The notes beneath the pieces are model-generated. The model saw nothing but the letters and a program-made list of their open reading frames with translations. It was not told where the DNA came from and searched no databases. From Amycolatopsis sp. cg9 (GTDB lineage Bacteria; Actinomycetota; Actinomycetes; Mycobacteriales; Pseudonocardiaceae), in assembly GCF_041346945.1 (NCBI RefSeq), contig NZ_CP166850.1, positions 7,734,501-7,798,500 on the forward strand: a stretch of DNA of 64,000 nucleotides. Reading direction: 5' to 3'. The position numbers were made by a program, and so were the translations under genes. Shown here piece by piece: positions 59,773-64,000 of the stretch; the stretch's first letter is position 1, and each line of letters begins with the position of its first letter.

Positions 59773-62700
59773 CTAGGTCTTCGCGCACTGCCCGGCGGCC
59801 GGGCCGCGGACGGTGTTCGGCAGGTCGTAGTCCGTCGGGACCGGCGAGTTCGCCGCGCACGCCAGCGGGCCGCCGACCGTGCTGGACGTCAGGACCGGGC
59901 CGTGGTTGGCGGTCAGCGCGACCGGGCCGGCGACGTCGGTCAGCTCGATCGACACCGTCCCGGTCGTCCCGGTGATCGCCACCGGGCCGCCCACCTTCGT
60001 GCGGTTGAGCACGACCTGGGCGGCGCCGGTCGCCGCCAGCGGGCCCTTGACCTGGCCGCCGCGGACGATCAGCGAGGCGCCGCCGCCCACGGTGACCGGG
60101 CCCGAGATCGTCGCGTCCTGCAGGCACACCGTGCCCGAGGTCACCGACAGCGGGCCGGACTGCGTACCGGTCACCGTGCGGGTGCACGCCGCGTCCGGCT
60201 TGCCCAGCAGCTCGAACTCGGCCAGCTGCGCCGGGGCGCCGGTGCTGGTCGCGGTCACTTCGAGCTTGTAGTGGGCGTAGTGCGCCGGGTTGGCGACCTT
60301 GAACGCGCGGGTCTGCTGCCGCCAGCTGAACGCCTGGTTGGTCTGCTGGTCGGCCACCGCCCAGGTCTTGCCGTCGTAGGAGCCCTTGAGCGTCCAGCTC
60401 TTCGGGTCGCCCGCACCGGTCTGGGACGTCAGCGTGTAGTTCGTGACGGCCTCGTCGGTGTTGTTCAGCTGGTACTGCACGGCCCCGGTGACCGCGGCCT
60501 GGGTGCGCGACGTGTTGTCCACCAGCGCCTTGGCGTCGGAGCCGTCCGAAGTGGACAGCGTGCCCCTGCCGGGGCCGGTTTCGTCGTGCAGCGGCGCCGG
60601 GACGGCGTCGCCCTGGGTGATCGACTTCGGCGCGTCGTTCGGGCCGGTGCCCCACTTCGACGGGTTCGGGCCCATGTCGAAGTCGATGACCCCGCCGCGG
60701 GCGATGACGTCCTGCGACAGCGACGTCGAGGAGTACGCCTTGCCGTTGACCTTCACGCCCTGGACGTAGACGTTCTTCGCGCTGTTCTTCGGCGCGTTGA
60801 TCACCAGGTCCTTGCCGCCGGCCAGGTGGATCGTCGCCTTCTTGAACAGCGGCGACCCGATCGCGTAGTTCGGGCTGCCCATCTGCAGCGGGTAGAAGCC
60901 CAGCGCGCTGAAGGTCCACCACGCCGACTGCTCGCCGTTGTCCTCGTCACCCGCGTAGCCCTGGCCGATCTCGCTGCCGGTGTAGAGCCGCGAGAGCGCC
61001 TCGCGGACCTTCTCCTGCGTCTTCGACGGCTGGCCCGCGTAGTCGTACATGTAGAGCGTGTGGTGCGAGGCCTGGTTCGAGTGACCCAGCTGGCCCATCC
61101 GGACGTCGCGGGCTTCCCGCATCTCGTGGATCACCCCACCGTAGGAACCCGGGAAGTTCGCGGTCTCCTGGTCGGCGAAGAACGCGTCCAGCTTCGTCGC
61201 CAGCCCCGCCTTGCCGCCGTAGAGGTTCGCCAGGCCCTGACCGTCCTGCGGCACGGAGAACGCCATGCCCCAGCCGTCGGTCTCGGTGTAGTCGATGCCC
61301 CACACCCGCGGGTCGTAGTCCTGCGGCGAGCGGCTGAACTTGCCCGCCGCGTCGCGGCCCTGGAAGAACCCGACGCTCGGGTCGAACAGGTTCACGTACT
61401 GCTGCGCGCGGCTGGTGAAGTACTCGTAGTTCGACAGGTACTCCTGCTTGCGCGGGTCGCTCGCCGGGGCTTCGTCGTAGAGCTTCTTCGACAGGTTCGC
61501 GATGCCGAAGTCGTTGACGTAGCCCTCGATCGACCACGAGAAGCCGTGGTCGGCGGTGTTGGGCGCGTAGCCGAGGAACATGCCCTCGTCGACGCCCTTG
61601 CGGCCGACCGCGTTGTTCGGCGGGGTCACCGTCGCGTCCTTCAGCGCCGCGTCGTAGAACGACTTGACGTCGAAGTTCTTCACGCCCTTGAGGTAGGCGT
61701 CGGCGAAGGCGACGTCGGCGCTGGTGCCGGTCATCAGGTCCGCGTAGCCCGGGGACGACCAGCGGGAGATCCAGCCGCCGTCGCGGTACTGCTGCACGAA
61801 CCCGTCGACCATCTTCCCGGCCATGTCCGGGGTGAGCAGCGAGTACGCCGGCCACGTGGTGCGGTAGGTGTCCCAGAACCCGTTGTTGACGTAGGTCTGG
61901 CCGTCGACGATCTTCGACCCGGTCTGCGTCGGGGTGTCCGCCCCGGCCTTCGGCGAGACGAAGCTCGCGTACTTGTAGGCCGGCTTCTCGGCTGTGCCGG
62001 TGTTCTCGAACGCCGAGTTCGGGTAGAGGAACAGCCGGTACAGGTTGGAGTAGAGCGTCGTGATCTGGTCCTTCGACGCGCCCTCGACCTCGATCACCTT
62101 CAGCTGGTCGTCCCAGGTGCGCTGGGCGGCGTCGCGGACGGAGTCGAAGGTCGCGTTCGGGGCGATCTCCTGCGCCAGGTTCTTCTTGGCCTGTTCGACA
62201 CTGATCAGCGACGTGGCGATCCGCATGGTCACCGTCTTGTCGGCGCCGGCGGCGAACCGCAGGTAGCCGGTGACGTTGTCGCGGCCCTGCCCGGTGAGCT
62301 TCCCGCCCGCGGTGACCGGCTTGTCGAAGGTGGCGTAGACGAACATCCGCCCCGCCCCGGCCGACAGGCCGCTCTTGGCGTCGCTGAAGCCGGACAGCGT
62401 GCCCGTCGCCGGGTCGAGCGTCAGCCCGCCGGAGTTGTTCACGTTGTCGAAGATCAGGCTCGAGTCCGCGCCCGGGAAGCCGAAGCGCATGACCGCCGCG
62501 TGGTCGGTCGGGGCGATCTCGGTCTTGATCCCGTTCTGGAACTGCACGCCGTAGTAGTGCGCCCGCGCGGTCTCGTCGCTGTGCTTGAACGCCAGCGCGC
62601 GCTTGTCGCGGCTGGCGTCGGGCACCCCGGCGGCCGCGGACGGCATCACCTGGAAGCTCTGCCGGTCACCCATCCACGGGCTCGGCTCGTGGCTGACGCT

Positions 62701-64000
62701 GAACGCCTGCAGCGCCGGCAAGTTGTCGGCGTTGTTCTGGGTGCTGTAGTTGTACAGCCAGCTGTCCGAGCCGGCGTCGGTCACCGGCGTCCAGAAGTTG
62801 AACCCGTGCGGCACCGCGGTGGCGGGGAAGTTGTTGCCCCGGGAGAAGGTGCTGTTGGCCATCGTGCCGCGGGTGGTGAGCACGTTGTCGGTCGGGCGGG
62901 TGCTGGCCGGCGGGGTCGGCGTCGCCGAGATCTTGACGTCGTCGAGCCAGCCCTGCAGCGAGCCGGGGCCGTCGGGGTTGTCGTAACCGACGAGGATCCG
63001 GTCGATCGTCTTGCCCTTGGCGACCGTGCCGATCGCCGAGCGGACCAGGTTCCACTGGTTGGTGTAGAGGACCTTGCTCTTGCCCTGGCCCTCCGGCGTC
63101 AGCGGGAAGCCGTACTGGTCGGTGGCGCCGAGGTCGCGCAGCCGGGTGCCGTCGGTGAAGACCAGGTCGATCGCGACGTTCGTGCTCTGGTACTTCAGGT
63201 CACCGGTGATGAACTGCGGCTGCACCTTGTAGGACAGCTCGGTGGAGGCGACGACCGGGACGTCGACGTCGAAGACCTTGTTGTAGGACCAGCCGTGGCC
63301 CTCCGCGGTCTGGCTGCCGGAGTAGCGGAACGCCTTGAGCCCGGTGTAGCCGACGCGGTTCTTGTTCGTGTACCCGCTGGTCGGGCCGGAGTCGGTGAAG
63401 CTGCGCATGTTCGGCAGCGGCGGCGGCGCCGGCTCGTCGTTGGCCAGCAGCAGCTCCGACAGCTGCAGGATCGGCCCGCCGTTGTTGCGGGTCACGTTCA
63501 GCCGGAAGAACTTGAACGCGGCGCTCGGGGCGGCCAGCGGGTAGTCCTTCTGCTGGAACCGGGCGGTGAACGCCTGGTCGGCCTGCTTGTCGAGGTCGGT
63601 CCAGGTGAGGGCGTCGTTCGAGCCCTGCAGTGTCCAGTCCTTGGGGTCGCGGTTGTCGAAGTCGTTGGCCGAGGACAGCGCGTAGTGCGTGATCGACGTC
63701 GGCTCCGACAGCGTGACCTGCGCCCACGCGGTGGGGTCCCAGGACAGCCACTTCGTGTCGGTCGTGCCGTCGAACAGGTTGGACACGACCTCGCCGCCGC
63801 TGGTGTTCTCGCTGCTGGCGCTGCTTTCGGTCACCTTGCCGCGGACGTCGCCGGGGATGGCGGTGCCGTTCGCGCCGTTGATCCCCGACGCGCGCGGCTT
63901 GCCGTCGGCGTCGGTGTCCACGGTGTCGGTCCACGTCGGCTGGACGTCACCGGCCTCGAAGGAGGAGGAGAAGTCGGCGGGCAGAGCTTCGTCGGCGGCC
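59773..64000 (-). CDS. Large multidomain GH92 alpha-mannosidase (partial)
   Basis: The visible 1409 residues lack the true N terminus, which lies beyond base 64000. From the left there is a discoidin-type module (with VSNLFDGTTDTKWLSW and WTLQGSNDALTWTDL), a beta-sandwich, the GH92 N-terminal domain (TTRGTMANSTFSRGNNFPATAVPHGFNFWTPV), the catalytic domain (NNGFWDTYRTTWPAYSLL, HSNQASHHTLYMYDYAG, AGDEDNGEQSAWWTFSALGFYPL), a second discoidin module, and a C-terminal stretch of about 130 residues with repeats like GPVTVGG, GPLAATG, GPVAITG and GPVALTA that suggest a beta-solenoid. The domain set is that of secreted, wall-binding mannosidases; the signal peptide would be outside the window. It is a paralogue of the gene at 55984 and likely acts on fungal or bacterial mannans. 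Confidence 0.88.
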   Translation of the reverse strand, partial: AADEALPADFSSSFEAGDVQPTWTDTVDTDADGKPRASGINGANGTAIPGDVRGKVTESSASSENTSGGEVVSNLFDGTTDTKWLSWDPTAWAQVTLSEPTSITHYALSSANDFDNRDPKDWTLQGSNDALTWTDLDKQADQAFTARFQQKDYPLAAPSAAFKFFRLNVTRNNGGPILQLSELLLANDEPAPPPLPNMRSFTDSGPTSGYTNKNRVGYTGLKAFRYSGSQTAEGHGWSYNKVFDVDVPVVASTELSYKVQPQFITGDLKYQSTNVAIDLVFTDGTRLRDLGATDQYGFPLTPEGQGKSKVLYTNQWNLVRSAIGTVAKGKTIDRILVGYDNPDGPGSLQGWLDDVKISATPTPPASTRPTDNVLTTRGTMANSTFSRGNNFPATAVPHGFNFWTPVTDAGSDSWLYNYSTQNNADNLPALQAFSVSHEPSPWMGDRQSFQVMPSAAAGVPDASRDKRALAFKHSDETARAHYYGVQFQNGIKTEIAPTDHAAVMRFGFPGADSSLIFDNVNNSGGLTLDPATGTLSGFSDAKSGLSAGAGRMFVYATFDKPVTAGGKLTGQGRDNVTGYLRFAAGADKTVTMRIATSLISVEQAKKNLAQEIAPNATFDSVRDAAQRTWDDQLKVIEVEGASKDQITTLYSNLYRLFLYPNSAFENTGTAEKPAYKYASFVSPKAGADTPTQTGSKIVDGQTYVNNGFWDTYRTTWPAYSLLTPDMAGKMVDGFVQQYRDGGWISRWSSPGYADLMTGTSADVAFADAYLKGVKNFDVKSFYDAALKDATVTPPNNAVGRKGVDEGMFLGYAPNTADHGFSWSIEGYVNDFGIANLSKKLYDEAPASDPRKQEYLSNYEYFTSRAQQYVNLFDPSVGFFQGRDAAGKFSRSPQDYDPRVWGIDYTETDGWGMAFSVPQDGQGLANLYGGKAGLATKLDAFFADQETANFPGSYGGVIHEMREARDVRMGQLGHSNQASHHTLYMYDYAGQPSKTQEKVREALSRLYTGSEIGQGYAGDEDNGEQSAWWTFSALGFYPLQMGSPNYAIGSPLFKKATIHLAGGKDLVINAPKNSAKNVYVQGVKVNGKAYSSTSLSQDVIARGGVIDFDMGPNPSKWGTGPNDAPKSITQGDAVPAPLHDETGPGRGTLSTSDGSDAKALVDNTSRTQAAVTGAVQYQLNNTDEAVTNYTLTSQTGAGDPKSWTLKGSYDGKTWAVADQQTNQAFSWRQQTRAFKVANPAHYAHYKLEVTATSTGAPAQLAEFELLGKPDAACTRTVTGTQSGPLSVTSGTVCLQDATISGPVTVGGGASLIVRGGQVKGPLAATGAAQVVLNRTKVGGPVAITGTTGTVSIELTDVAGPVALTANHGPVLTSSTVGGPLACAANSPVPTDYDLPNTVRGPAAGQCAKT

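Overview
The window is very GC-rich and dense with genes. It has GTG starts, GTGA/ATGA stop-start overlaps, F420-dependent oxidoreductases, Tat signals and Actinobacteria-specific families (DUF4436, DUF5703, MSMEG_4193-type phosphomutase). This points to a large-genome soil actinomycete. The many short palindromes inside genes (TCCACAGTGGA and GCACTTTCACGTGAAAGTGC) recall Pseudonocardiaceae such as Amycolatopsis; the genus is an inference, not shown. No rRNA, tRNA, CRISPR array, insertion sequence or phage module was seen.

Layout. 1-1502: a truncated YheO/DauR-like regulator overlapped by a PLP-dependent threonine-synthase-like enzyme. 1503-2288: a long untranslated region with a candidate promoter. 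2289-18182: a lipid/polyketide locus. Two giant synthases overlap by GTGA and are followed by a free ACP, an alpha/beta hydrolase and a UGT-type glycosyltransferase; a GNAT and an MFS exporter with a fused winged helix lie just beyond. The first synthase is NPD-NPD-KS-AT-ACP-ACP-KR and the second is KS-AT-DH-PPTase. Together they resemble the PfaA, PfaD, PfaC (part) and PfaE activities of polyunsaturated fatty-acid synthases packed into two chains, and the glycosyltransferase suggests a glycosylated lipid or polyketide product.

18243-22294: a PHP phosphoesterase divergent from a stand-alone LigD-type polymerase, a B12-binding-like protein lacking its cobalt-ligand histidine, and a thiolase divergent from an HxlR regulator with two matching inverted repeats between them. 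22533-29383: secreted carbohydrate enzymes (a GH87-like multidomain protein and a GH95-like fucosidase) around an NmrA-type oxidoreductase. 29443-37214: mixed genes, including two lower-GC islands. One encodes a DUF4436 membrane protein with a TTA codon. The other encodes a membrane-anchored PfkB-fold protein whose catalytic GAGD motif has become GRNN, next to a secreted protein of unknown function.

37316-53827: mostly metabolic genes, including an M20 peptidase, an ArsR-SRPBCC pair, a lipoprotein with DUF5703, UppP, an M3 peptidase, a lone ClpP, malate dehydrogenase, and a MarR regulator divergent from an NTF2/VOC/F420-oxidoreductase operon. 53903-64000: a FUSC membrane protein translationally coupled to an apparently cytoplasmic GH92 protein, a YciI protein, and a second, larger GH92 protein whose start lies beyond the window.

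The observations most worth following are the compact synthase locus, the PfkB-like pseudokinase, and the in-frame palindromic repeat families that have settled inside synthase linkers.
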